Assembly (NCBI GenBank): GCA_965208275.1
Contig: OZ242331.1
Span: 1,984,001 to 2,048,000, forward strand
Source of the DNA: Bin5 sp022827195
GTDB taxonomy: Bacteria; Chloroflexota; Anaerolineae; Caldilineales; Caldilineaceae
Reading direction: 5' to 3'
DNA: 64,000 nucleotides
Program-made: the position numbers and the translations under genes
Notes under the pieces: model-generated
What the model was told of the DNA's origin: nothing
Seen by the model: the letters and a program-made list of their open reading frames with translations, nothing else
Database searches by the model: none
Shown here: one piece after another, positions 50,740 through 60,777 of the stretch
How the letters are laid out: each line of letters begins with the position of its first letter
Position numbering within the stretch: position 1 is the first letter of the stretch

Positions 50740-51957
50740 GTGCGAGAGTGGATTGAGCGAGAAGCGGATGAGCTGCTGCCCGAGCTGATCGAGTGGCGGC
50801 GGGACTTTCATCGCAACCCGGAGCTGGGATTCGAAGAGGTGCGGACCGCGGGCGTTGTGGCGGCCCATCTGCAGGAGCAGGGACTGGAGGTCAGCACCGG
50901 CATCGGGAAGACGGGCGTGATCGCGATGGTCGAGCCGGACGGGCTGGACGAGCAGAGCGAGACGGTGCTGCTGCGCTTCGACATGGATGCCCTTCCGATC
51001 CTTGAAGAGACGGGGCTGCCTTTTGCTTCGGAGAACCCGGGCGTGATGCATGCCTGCGGCCATGACGGGCACACCGCGATCGGTATGGGCGTCGCGAAAC
51101 TGCTGGCGCGGCACCGCAACGAGCTTCAAGGGCGGGTCAAGCTGGTCTTCCAGCCGGCGGAGGAGGGGCTGGGGGGCGCGAAGGCGATGATCGAGGACGG
51201 CGCGCTCGACGAACCACAACCGGCGACGTCCTACGGGCTGCACCTGTGGAGCAGACTGCCTTACAAGCAGGTGGTGGTGCAGCCGGGCCCGCTTTGGGCG
51301 GCCGCCGACATATTCACTTTGACCATTCGCGGCCAGGGGGGACACGGCGCGACGCCCCACGACACGATCGACGCCACCTACGTCGCGAGCCAGGTGGTGG
51401 TGGCGCTGCAGAGCATCGTGGCGCGCAACGCCAATCCTGCAGACACGGCGGTGGTCACGGTCGGCTCGTTCCAAAGCGGGACGGCGGGAAACGTGATCTC
51501 GGAGCAGGCGGTGCTGAAGGGCACGATGCGCAGCTTCGAGCCGGAGGTGCGCGACCTGCTGAGAGCGCGTCTGGACGAAGTCTGCGCCGGCGTCTGCCAG
51601 GCGATGGGCGCGACCTACGAGATCTCGATGCAGAGCTGCGTGCCGCCGACGGTCAACTCTGAAGACGGCGCGCGCTTGATGGAGGTGGTTGCGAACGGCG
51701 TGGTGGGCGGCGAAAACGTCGCACAGATTCCTCCGATGATGGTGGGGGAAGACATGGCGGAGTTCCTGAACCGGGCGCCGGGCTGCTTTGTGCTGGTTGG
51801 GGCGGCCAATCCGGACGAGGGGTTCTACAGCCCGCACCACAGTCCGACGTTTGACTTTGAAGAAAGCGTCATGCCGACCGGTGTGGCGCTGCTGACAGAG
51901 GCTGCTTTTGCCCAGCTCTCCCTCCGGCAGTCCGGCGGCGAAATGCCGGAAGGCTAA
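50740..51957 (+). CDS. M20-family amidohydrolase
   Basis: A 405-aa metallopeptidase-like hydrolase of the hippurate/IAA-amino-acid hydrolase group. Motifs in order: WRRDFHRNPELGFEE, LRFDMDALPI, GVMHACGHDGHTAIGMG (metal ligands), VFQPAEEGLGGAKAM with the catalytic Glu pair, a dimerisation domain with RGQGGHGATPHDTIDA, and C-terminal MMVGEDMAEFLNRAPG and HHSPTFDFEE. It probably removes an N-acyl group from an amino acid. The start is GTG. Confidence 0.93.
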   Translation: MREWIEREADELLPELIEWRRDFHRNPELGFEEVRTAGVVAAHLQEQGLEVSTGIGKTGVIAMVEPDGLDEQSETVLLRFDMDALPILEETGLPFASENPGVMHACGHDGHTAIGMGVAKLLARHRNELQGRVKLVFQPAEEGLGGAKAMIEDGALDEPQPATSYGLHLWSRLPYKQVVVQPGPLWAAADIFTLTIRGQGGHGATPHDTIDATYVASQVVVALQSIVARNANPADTAVVTVGSFQSGTAGNVISEQAVLKGTMRSFEPEVRDLLRARLDEVCAGVCQAMGATYEISMQSCVPPTVNSEDGARLMEVVANGVVGGENVAQIPPMMVGEDMAEFLNRAPGCFVLVGAANPDEGFYSPHHSPTFDFEESVMPTGVALLTEAAFAQLSLRQSGGEMPEG

Positions 51958-52041
51958 ACACGCACGGCTGCAAGACGGACGCTCCTGAACGTGCTCGAGT
52001 CGCGTCGTTGCAGCCAAACGCCACCCCATCAATTTCGTTAG

Positions 52042-52070
52042 TTGACTTGCTTTACGCGATCGAGTAGAAT
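52042..52070 (+). promoter_or_regulatory. Sigma70-type promoter for gntR-korAB
   Basis: TTGACT (52042-52047), 17 bp, TAGAAT (52065-52070). An AT-rich stretch with TAATTAATCCGATAATTA follows at about 52090-52110, a possible operator downstream of the transcription start. Confidence 0.6.
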
Positions 52071-52154
52071 GAATCCGTTTGATAGTATTGATGTAATTAA
52101 TCCGATAATTAACAGGGCTGCAGTGCGCATCACAGCACGGCCCCACCCAGCCAT

Positions 52155-52883
52155 ATGAAACAGAATCCAAACGACTCCGAATTTCTGGATTACATCGTCA
52201 AGCACGGTATTGCGCCCGGCGAGCGGCTGCCCTCGTTGCACGAGATGAGCGTCGAGCTGGGGGTCAGTGTCGGAAAACTGCGCGAACAGTTGGAAGGCGC
52301 GCGCGTGCTGGGGCTGGTGGCGGCGCGCCCGCGTCGGGGCATCGAGTGCAACGACTACAGTTTCACACCGGCGGCGCGTGCCAGCCTGATGTTCGGCCTG
52401 GCGACGGATGAGCGGCTCTTTCGCGACTTCGGCGAACTGCGGAATGGCATCGAGAGCGCGTTCTGGCGGCGGGCGGTGGAGGCGTTGACGGAGGAGGACA
52501 AGAGTGAGCTGGACGAGTACGTCGGAAGAGCGTGGCACAAGCTGCAGCAGAGCCGGATTCAGATTCCGCACCAGGAACACCGCGCTTTCCACATGACGAT
52601 CTTCAGGCGGCTGGACAATCTGTTTGCGACGGGGCTGCTGGAGGCGTATTGGGACGCGTACGAGGCGGTTGAGCTGAACCTGTACGCCGACTACGACTAT
52701 CTGACCGAGGTCTGGGACTATCACCAGAGGATTGCCGGTGCGATTCAGCAGGGAGAGTACGAAAGGGCCAGATTGTTGAACGAAGAACACTTGCTGCTCC
52801 TGCGTACACGGGGCGTCAGGCGCAACGGCGCGAACGGGCCGACCGGCATCGAACGGGGTCACGAGGTAAGGAGACCAGCATGA
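52155..52883 (+). CDS. GntR-family regulator (FadR/FCD-like)
   Basis: A 242-aa protein with an N-terminal winged helix (LPSLHEMSVELGVSVGKLREQL) and a helical FCD-type ligand domain (about 80-225) with EHRAFHMTIFRRLDN and WDYHQRIAGAIQQGEYERA carrying His metal ligands. Its stop overlaps the korA ATG (ATGA), so it is co-transcribed with the enzyme it most likely controls in response to an organic acid. Confidence 0.9.
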   Translation: MKQNPNDSEFLDYIVKHGIAPGERLPSLHEMSVELGVSVGKLREQLEGARVLGLVAARPRRGIECNDYSFTPAARASLMFGLATDERLFRDFGELRNGIESAFWRRAVEALTEEDKSELDEYVGRAWHKLQQSRIQIPHQEHRAFHMTIFRRLDNLFATGLLEAYWDAYEAVELNLYADYDYLTEVWDYHQRIAGAIQQGEYERARLLNEEHLLLLRTRGVRRNGANGPTGIERGHEVRRPA

Positions 52884-54720
52884 GCGTTGCAGTGCGGGAA
52901 GAGCCGACCTTGCAGCAGGTTGCCTCTGCAGCCGTCAATGACTTTGTGATCAACGTAGCGACGGCGAACGGGTCGGGAAGCCAGACGAGCAACGGCGTGC
53001 TGCTGCGGGCGCTGTTCAAGATGGGCATCCCGATCAACGGCAAGAACCTGTTTCCCAGCAACATTCAGGGCCTGCCGACCTGGTACATCATCCGCCTGAG
53101 CAAAGAGGGCTACCTGGGCCGGCGGGAGATGACAGATGTTCAGGTATGCATGAACGGGCGGACGGTGACGGAGGATATGGAGCGCACGGTCGCGGGCGGC
53201 GTAATCCTTTATGACGACTCGTTGCCGATTGCGAACCGGCGCAAGGACGTTACGTATTACGGGATGCCGGTCAAAGAGCTGGTCAAGGCGGCGAAACTGC
53301 CCCATGCCCTGCGTGACTACGTAGCCAACATGGTCTATGTCGGTGCGCTGACGGAGTTGCTGGGAATCGACGCGGCGGAAGTGGAGGCGGCGCTCGATCA
53401 CCATTTTGCGGGCAAGGCGAGCGCGGTCCGGCTCAACATGGACATGGTTGAACATGCCATCGACTGGGCGCGGGAGCACGTCGAGCCGCACGACGTTTAT
53501 CGCGTAGAGCGGATGTCGGGCTTCAACGAGGGCAAGATCCTGGTGGACGGCAACACGGCCGGCGCGCTTGGGGCGCTGGCGGGCGGCCTGTCGCTGGCCT
53601 CCTGGTATCCGATTACGCCGTCGTCGAGTCTGGCCGAGTCGGTTGAGAAGTATGCTGACGAGCTGCGGTCGGACCCGGAGACAGGCAAGTCGACGGTTGC
53701 GGTCGTGCAGGCAGAGGACGAGATGGCGGCGATCGGGATGGTTGTGGGCGCGGGTTGGACGGGCGCGCGGGCGATGACCTGCACGAGCGGCCCGGGCATC
53801 AGCCTGATGGCGGAGTTCGCCGGGCTGGCCTATTTCGCCGAGGTCCCCGCGGTGATTTGGGACATACAGAGGATGGGGCCGAGCACCGGGCTGCCGACGC
53901 GCACGTCGCAGGGCGACATCCATGCCGCCTACTACCTCAGTCATGGCGACACGCGGCACGTCGTGCTGTTTCCGGCGAACCCGGCCGAATGCTTTGAGTT
54001 CGGCCGCGTGGCGTTCGATTTGGCTGAGGAGCTGCAGACGCTCGTCATCGTGCTGAGCGACCTGGACCTGGGCATGAATGCGCACATATCGGAACCGTTC
54101 GAGTATTCCGAGGAGCCGTTCAAGCGCGGCAAGGTCCTGAGCGCGCAGGACCTGGAAGAGCGGCAGGGCGTGTGGGCGCGCTACATGGATGTCGACGGCG
54201 ACGGCATTACATATCGAACGCTGCCTGGCACGAAGCACAATATGGCGGCGTATTTCACGCGCGGGACGGGGCACAACGAGTACGGGTATTACAGCGAGAG
54301 GCCGGACGACTGGGAGGAGAACCTGTTGCGTTTGCGGCGGAAGCTGGAGACGGCAAGGGGTTTGGTGCCGGAGCCGGTGGTCGACGACTCGGACGACGCC
54401 GGCATCGGGATTATCAGTCTTGGCAGCAATCACGACGGCATCGAGGAGGCGCGCGACCGGCTGGCCGGCGAGGGGGTGGCGACGGGCTATCTGCGATTGC
54501 GGGCGCTGCCGATCGGAGATGCCGTACGCGACTTCATTGACCGATACTCGACAATTTGTGTGATAGAGGCCAACGGTGACGGTCAGCTCCATTCGATACT
54601 TACGACGGAGGAGCCGCGCCAGGCTATGAAGCTCAAATCGATCGCCAAATGCGATGGGCTGCCGCTGAGCGCCCGTTTTATTGTTGACGAAGTACTTAAT
54701 GTCGCGCAGGAGGTTCAGCA

Positions 54721-54724
<4 letters not shown>
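52880..54724 (+). CDS. korA: 2-oxoacid:ferredoxin oxidoreductase, alpha subunit (gamma-alpha fusion)
   Basis: This 614-aa subunit joins an N-terminal gamma domain (about 1-200; INVATANGSGSQTSNGVLLRA, MGIPINGKNLFPSNIQGLP) to the alpha pyrimidine domain (SLASWYPITPSSSLAESVE, QAEDEMAAIGMVVGAGW, TCTSGPGISLMAEFAGLAYF). With KorB it decarboxylates a 2-oxoacid, probably 2-oxoglutarate, to its acyl-CoA and reduces ferredoxin. It overlaps gntR and korB by four bases each, so translation is coupled. Confidence 0.95.
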
Positions 54725-55759
<1,035 letters not shown>

Positions 55760-55779
<20 letters not shown>

Positions 55780-56527
55780 CTGGCCGGGCGGGACCCTGGC
55801 GGGGGGCCTCGATGCCCTCTCGCCGGCGGCTGGCGCCGCCGGTAGAATCCTGTGAATTGGCCCCTGCGGGGGCCGCGTCCTCGCTGTAGTGGCCGCGCAG
55901 TTCGGGCGGCATCATGCGGGCCATTGCCCGCATTACCTCGTGCGTGTATTCGGCGACATCCTCAACTGTCCCGCTGCTAAAGTGAAACGGCTGACCGAAG
56001 CGAACGGCGATCCGTGTTCGCCTGAACGGGTTGTACCAATTCCTGTGCAGGTGCGGAATGCCGAGGACGGTGACGGGCACGACTGGCGCGTCGGCTTCAA
56101 TGGCAATCCGGACGGCCCCGCTCTTGCCGCGCCGCAGAGGCTTGCCGCGATTGCGCGTTCCTTCCGGAAACATCCCCAGAACGCGTCCCTCCCGCACGAG
56201 CTTGATGCTGAATTCGATGGCGGCTGTGTCGCTGGCGCCGCGATTGATGGGAAATGCGCCGATCCGGTATAGCAGGTAGGTCATGACCGGGTGGACGTTG
56301 AACAGCTCGCGCTTGGCCATATAGTAGACCTGGCGGGGGCAAGTAAAACCGAGAACAAAGCTGTCCAGTCCGCCGGGATGATTGCAGGCCAGGACAACGC
56401 CGCCCTCTGGCGGCACGTTTTCGACACCCTCGACCTGCAGCGAGCAGAAGAGAGGGCGAATTGCGTAGATGATACGATAGCAGGACCGCCACAGGCGGGA
56501 GGCGTCGGCGGGGACCTTGAATCTCAC
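55760..56527 (-). CDS. plsC: 1-acyl-glycerol-3-phosphate acyltransferase-like protein
   Basis: A 255-aa membrane-associated acyltransferase. CNHPGGLDSF holds the HX4D catalytic motif, MFPEGTRNRGKPLRRGKSGA the phosphate-binding EGTR motif, and VPVTVLGIPHLHR follows. It transfers acyl groups to lysophosphatidate in phospholipid synthesis. The last 40 residues are a low-complexity Arg/Pro/Gly tail that overlaps the korB end. The GTG start is one base after the SirB1-like stop, so the two are coupled. Confidence 0.9.
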
Positions 56528-56528
56528 G

Positions 56529-57434
56529 CTAATTCAGCCTCCGGATCTCTTCCCGAATCTTCCTGAGCAGGGTGAGAAGACGCCTCTCTTCGCCGGTCGC
56601 CGGCTGCTCCGCTTCGGGTAGCCACGCTCCATAGGGCATAGTGCCGGGCACCATCTCGACTTCACCCCTGAAAAGGTGCAGGCAGCCATAGAGCTGGAAG
56701 TAGCGGCGCAGGTCGTTCTCGGCGGCGAGCAGGTTGCGAGAACCAAAGTGCAGCAGTGCGCGATCGCGCCGGAGGCCGGCCTCCTCCGGTTCGACAATCA
56801 GCATGAAATCCAGAACGCCAAGAGCTTTCGGCAGGCTGTGCTGCGAGACATATATGGCGCGAAGATTGTTGAGGACTCTCAAAATCAGCGCATTGGTGTC
56901 GACTCTGTAGTTCTCAAGCGCAACCGGCGTCCGTAACGTTTCCTGGAAGAGCCGCGACAGGTAATTGGTCAGTTCATCGAGAGCAACGACTTTGCCGTGG
57001 AACGGGTCGAGGAGCCAGACGCCGGCGGGATCGCGGTATTCGAGCATGAAGTGGCCGGGGAATCCCATTCCTTGAAGTCGAATCCCGAGGCGGCGCCCTA
57101 TGGCAATGTAGAGGAGGCTGAGTGTAATCGGCAGGCCGAGCCGCGTATCGAGCACGCGGTGCAGAAAGCTGTTGACGGGATCATAGTAGTTTTCCACGTT
57201 GCCGCGGAACTCCATCTGGTCATGGAGAACCGTGATCAGCGCTTCGGCCCGGGCGCGGCCGATTGCGCCGGCGGGCATGCGCTGTTCGACCTGGTCGGCT
57301 AGCTCGTCGAGCCGGCGGATGCCGGCCTCGACGTCGAGTGCGCTATCGACGAGAGTGCCGATCGTCAGGGCCAGTCTTTCGGGCCGGTCGGCGCTCGATT
57401 CGAGTTCGATTGAGAAAGCAGTGAGCGGGTCCAC
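56529..57434 (-). CDS. SirB1-like transglutaminase-fold protein
   Basis: From GTG 57434 (AAAGGAAAG six bases before) the protein is 301 aa. NVENYYDPVNSFLHRVLDTRLGL, LPITLSLLYIAIGRRLGI and GMGFPGHFMLEY are the SirB1/YchA signature, with a His from the catalytic triad in GFPGHF and the Asp in WLLDPFHG; the usual Cys is not evident. A TPR-like helical tail (about 190-275) follows. Function in bacteria is unclear. It is coupled to plsC. Confidence 0.85.
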   Translation of the reverse strand: MDPLTAFSIELESSADRPERLALTIGTLVDSALDVEAGIRRLDELADQVEQRMPAGAIGRARAEALITVLHDQMEFRGNVENYYDPVNSFLHRVLDTRLGLPITLSLLYIAIGRRLGIRLQGMGFPGHFMLEYRDPAGVWLLDPFHGKVVALDELTNYLSRLFQETLRTPVALENYRVDTNALILRVLNNLRAIYVSQHSLPKALGVLDFMLIVEPEEAGLRRDRALLHFGSRNLLAAENDLRRYFQLYGCLHLFRGEVEMVPGTMPYGAWLPEAEQPATGEERRLLTLLRKIREEIRRLN

Positions 57435-57607
57435 GGGCTTTCCTTTCAACGCGGCTTCACAGCTAGACGCGAACCGGTGCCGCACCGTCGCGTTTGGCCA
57501 TCCCTGCGATGCGATGGCTTGACTGAATTTACCATTTCTCGCCGCTGGCGGCAACTGATTGGAGGCAGGGGGTGCCCCTCTTCAGGCTCTGCTACCAGAC
57601 GGTACGT

Positions 57608-58357
57608 TCAGAGGTCTTCGGAACGCAAGGCGATCAACTCGCCGCCGTCGACGCGGAGGACTTCGCCGGTAATGTAGTCGGATTGGGCGAGGAAGCGGAC
57701 AGCGGTGGCGACGTCTTCGGGCGTGCCCCAGCGCTTCAGAAGCGTGCGGCCGGCGCTGCGCCGGAGAAACTCCTCGTTGTAGTGTGGCTGGGGCATGACG
57801 TGACCGGGGGCGACTGCGTTGACGAGCACTGTGGGCGCCAACTCGAGTGCAAGCTGCCGCGTCAGTGCGAGCAGGCCGGATTTGGCTACGGCGTGGGCGG
57901 TGAAGTTGGGCCAGGCGTGCCAGACCGATATGTCGACGATGTTGACGATAGCGGCCTGCGGCCGCTCGAGCAGAAGGGGCGCGACCTCATTGCTCACGTA
58001 GAAGCTGCCATGAACCGATACGTCGATCACGCGTCGCCACCTATCGTAGTCCTCGGTGGGGACGGGATGTGCGTCAAAAAGGTCGGCGGCGTTGACGAGC
58101 AGGTCGAGACGTCCGAAACGGTCACGGACCGCCTTTGCCATCCGCTGGACGGCGCTCAGATCGCTGACATCGCACTGGACAGTCATCGCCTCTACGCCGA
58201 GCGCGCGTACGTCGCGGGCGGTCTCTTGCGCGGGCCCCTCGGAGGAGTTGAAGAGGATCACAACGCTGGCGCCGGCGCGGGCGAGCTCCAGCGTGATGGC
58301 TCTGCCGACGCGGTGCGCTCCGCCGGTTACCAGTGCCACGCCATCTTGTAGTTCCAC
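57608..58357 (-). CDS. Short-chain dehydrogenase/reductase
   Basis: From GTG 58357 (GGAGC upstream) the protein is 249 aa with a Rossmann fold: VTGGAHRVGRAITLELARAGA binds the nucleotide, VNAADLFDAH replaces the NNAG strand, and INI-like NIVDISVWHAW holds the active-site Ser. The usual YxxxK reads HAVAK, so the catalytic Tyr is His. C-terminal VNAVAPGHVMP and YITGEVLRVDGG are normal. This resembles the pteridine reductase/FolM side of the family. Activity is uncertain. Confidence 0.88.
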   Translation of the reverse strand: MELQDGVALVTGGAHRVGRAITLELARAGASVVILFNSSEGPAQETARDVRALGVEAMTVQCDVSDLSAVQRMAKAVRDRFGRLDLLVNAADLFDAHPVPTEDYDRWRRVIDVSVHGSFYVSNEVAPLLLERPQAAIVNIVDISVWHAWPNFTAHAVAKSGLLALTRQLALELAPTVLVNAVAPGHVMPQPHYNEEFLRRSAGRTLLKRWGTPEDVATAVRFLAQSDYITGEVLRVDGGELIALRSEDL

Positions 58358-58487
58358 GGTCCAGTCAGCTCCCTCCGTCTGTGGCAACGAGCCAATTCCA
58401 TGAATCGGTGCTGCAGCGCCGCCAATCAAAAAGGCGACGGAGTCGTTGGCATCCGCCGCCTGAAGCGTTGATAGAATCCAAGAGTGG

Positions 58488-59309
58488 CTACTCTCGCATT
58501 GTTTCCAGTGTTCGCTGGATAATTTCGGCCTGCATGGCTCTTGCGCGGTGCTTGCGGTTGCGGCGGCGGCGGTCGCTGCGGGGCTGTACGATCTCCTGCC
58601 CGCCGTCGGACTCCATGGCGCGCTTGAATGCCAGCTCCATAGGCGAGAGGACTTCCATGTCTTCGAATCTGTCCACAACCTGGCCGTCGGCGTCATCGGC
58701 CAGAGCAGCCTCGGCATCGTCCAATCCACCCTCTTCGGACTCGGGCTCGTCGCGCAGCCCTTTGATGCTGACGTCGATCTGGCGGCGGCGGCGGTTGATA
58801 GTGACGATGCGGACTTCCATCTTTTCGCCAACTTCGACCACATCTTCCGGCTTCTGGACGAAGTTATTTCCCATTTCGCGCACATGAAGGAGTGCGTCGG
58901 TGCCGACGCCGATGTCGACAAATGCGCCGTAGGGCACCATGCGGGAAACGACGCCTTCGACGAGCTCTCCCTCCTGCAGGTCGCGAATCGTCTTGGTGTC
59001 GGGCGAGATCATGGTGAGGCTGATGCGGTTGCGTTCGCGGTTCAGCCGCTTGATCCATACGGTGACTGTCTGGCCTTCCTCGACGAACTCTTTGACGTTA
59101 TTGACGCGGCCAGCCGAGAGTTCCGAGATGTGAACGAGGCCGTCGCGGCCGGCCCCGATATCGACAAATGCGCCAAAGTCGGTCACCTGCTTGATGGTGC
59201 CGCTCATCTCCTGGCCGACGCTCAGCCGAACCACCTTCTTGCCGGCGTCCGTTTCCTTGGCAGAGGCTTCTGCCGATTCTTCCTCGACGGTACGGGTTTC
59301 CTCAGTCAT
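58488..59309 (-). CDS. S1-domain RNA-binding protein
   Basis: From ATG 59309 (GAGGAG six bases before) the protein is 273 aa: an acidic N-terminus, two S1 domains (VGQEMSGTIKQVTDFGAFVD at about 30-100 and VVSRMVPYGAFVDIG at about 115-190), then a charged tail ending in a basic Arg-rich helix. Similar proteins bind ribosomes or mRNA. It runs in the same direction as the SDR gene and is the first of the two; they are 130 bases apart. Confidence 0.85.
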   Translation of the reverse strand: MTEETRTVEEESAEASAKETDAGKKVVRLSVGQEMSGTIKQVTDFGAFVDIGAGRDGLVHISELSAGRVNNVKEFVEEGQTVTVWIKRLNRERNRISLTMISPDTKTIRDLQEGELVEGVVSRMVPYGAFVDIGVGTDALLHVREMGNNFVQKPEDVVEVGEKMEVRIVTINRRRRQIDVSIKGLRDEPESEEGGLDDAEAALADDADGQVVDRFEDMEVLSPMELAFKRAMESDGGQEIVQPRSDRRRRNRKHRARAMQAEIIQRTLETMRE

Positions 59310-59423
59310 CTTATGCTCCTCATAGGGATTGGTGCTGTCCCTGCGCAACACCGAAAAGCAGTATACATATTATCGTCACGACGGACAAAAACAGAGTGGC
59401 GCAAACGCGAAACAGTGGCTGCA

Positions 59424-60497
59424 TCAGACCCGGAAGCGAAACTGAAGAATGTCGCCGTCACAGACCTGGTAATCCTTGCCTTCCAGTCGCAGCAAGCCGC
59501 GCTTGCGGGCTTCGGCCATGCTGCCTGATGACACGAGGTCTTCGAAGTGGACTGTTTCGGCGCGGATGAATCCTCGCTCCATATCGGTGTGGACAACGCC
59601 GGCGGCCGCAGGGGCGGCTGAGCCGGCGGTCACGGCCCAGGAGCGGACCTCGTTGTCGCCGACGGTGAAAAAGCTGATCAAACCGAGAAGCGTGTAGCAG
59701 CGTCGAATGGCGCGGTCGAGGCCCGGCTCGGCGATGCCGAACTCGGCAAGAAACTCGGCGGCCTCCTGTGGAGGCATCAGGGCGATGTCGGCCTCGAGGC
59801 GGCCGCGCAGGAAGAAAGTTTCGCTGTCCAGCAGATGTTCGTACTGGCTTTCGTCGTCGTCATCGCCGGCATTGACCACCCGCAGGAGAGGCAGGAGGCT
59901 GAGGAATCCGAAACCGGCCAACATTTTGGCTTCGTCTGCGCTGACGACGGCTTTGCGCAGGGGCGTTCCTTCTTCAATGACAGGGTAGAGCCGTTCCAGC
60001 AAGAGCTCCTCGCGGGCCATTCGCTGCCTTTCTTCCAAAAGGGCGCGCGACCGCTGCGCGGCGATTCGTTCGAGGCGATTCTCGATTGTAACCATGTCAT
60101 TGAGCAGGAACTCGGTTTCGATTGCGTCAAAGTCAGCTGTTGGATCGACGCGATCTCGAGGGTGTGGCACGGCAGGATTGCTAAAGGAGCGCGCCACCAA
60201 TAGCAGGGCGTCGTTCAGGGCGATTGCATTCAGCAGCGGTCCTTGGATACTGCCCTCTTTGCCGATGCCCTCGGTCATACCGGCGATGTCGCTGAATGTG
60301 ACCTGGGCGTATACGGCGGGACGGGGTGCGAATATCTCTGCGAGGCGGTCCAATCGCGAATCGGGGACATCTACGACAGCGGTGTGGATTTCAACCTGGC
60401 CGCTGGAGTAGCCGGCTGTCGCGGCCTTGCTGCGGGTCAGGGCGTTGAAAATGGTGGTCTTTCCACTGTTTTGCCCGCCTACGATTCCGATTCTCAT
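59424..60497 (-). CDS. ychF: YchF/Ola1-type P-loop GTPase
   Basis: A 357-aa protein: G1 GGQNSGKTT (8-16), G3-like FSDIAGMTEG, a helical coiled-coil insert (LLNDMVTIENRLERIAAQRSR), an NAGDDDD segment at the place of YchF's NxxE, and a C-terminal TGS domain (about 270-357) with SFFTVGDNEVRSWAV and YQVCDGDILQFRFRV. YchF binds ATP and GTP and interacts with ribosomes. The insert and length are normal for the family, though the sequence is diverged. The ATG is at 60497. Confidence 0.9.
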   Translation of the reverse strand: MRIGIVGGQNSGKTTIFNALTRSKAATAGYSSGQVEIHTAVVDVPDSRLDRLAEIFAPRPAVYAQVTFSDIAGMTEGIGKEGSIQGPLLNAIALNDALLLVARSFSNPAVPHPRDRVDPTADFDAIETEFLLNDMVTIENRLERIAAQRSRALLEERQRMAREELLLERLYPVIEEGTPLRKAVVSADEAKMLAGFGFLSLLPLLRVVNAGDDDDESQYEHLLDSETFFLRGRLEADIALMPPQEAAEFLAEFGIAEPGLDRAIRRCYTLLGLISFFTVGDNEVRSWAVTAGSAAPAAAGVVHTDMERGFIRAETVHFEDLVSSGSMAEARKRGLLRLEGKDYQVCDGDILQFRFRV

Positions 60498-60777
60498 AGA
60501 ACGCCGTGGATTCGGACTTTGCTTCTCTTGGAATCTACTGTTGTCTGGCCACAGGTTACCCACCGTTCTTGCGGACATCGGTGTCAAATCGGCAACCAAA
60601 CAGACGAATCGCGTCTGAAACTGCGCTTGTACGCTATTTCGGCAAGGTGTACAATTAGAGTTGGACTCAGTAGAAGCAGAACCTCTGGACCAATTCCATT
60701 GAGGTGCCGGAAGGGTCCGCACATTTTAACATCGACGACTGCTGCGGCCAATGTCCCCGCTGCAATTCTGAAAAACT

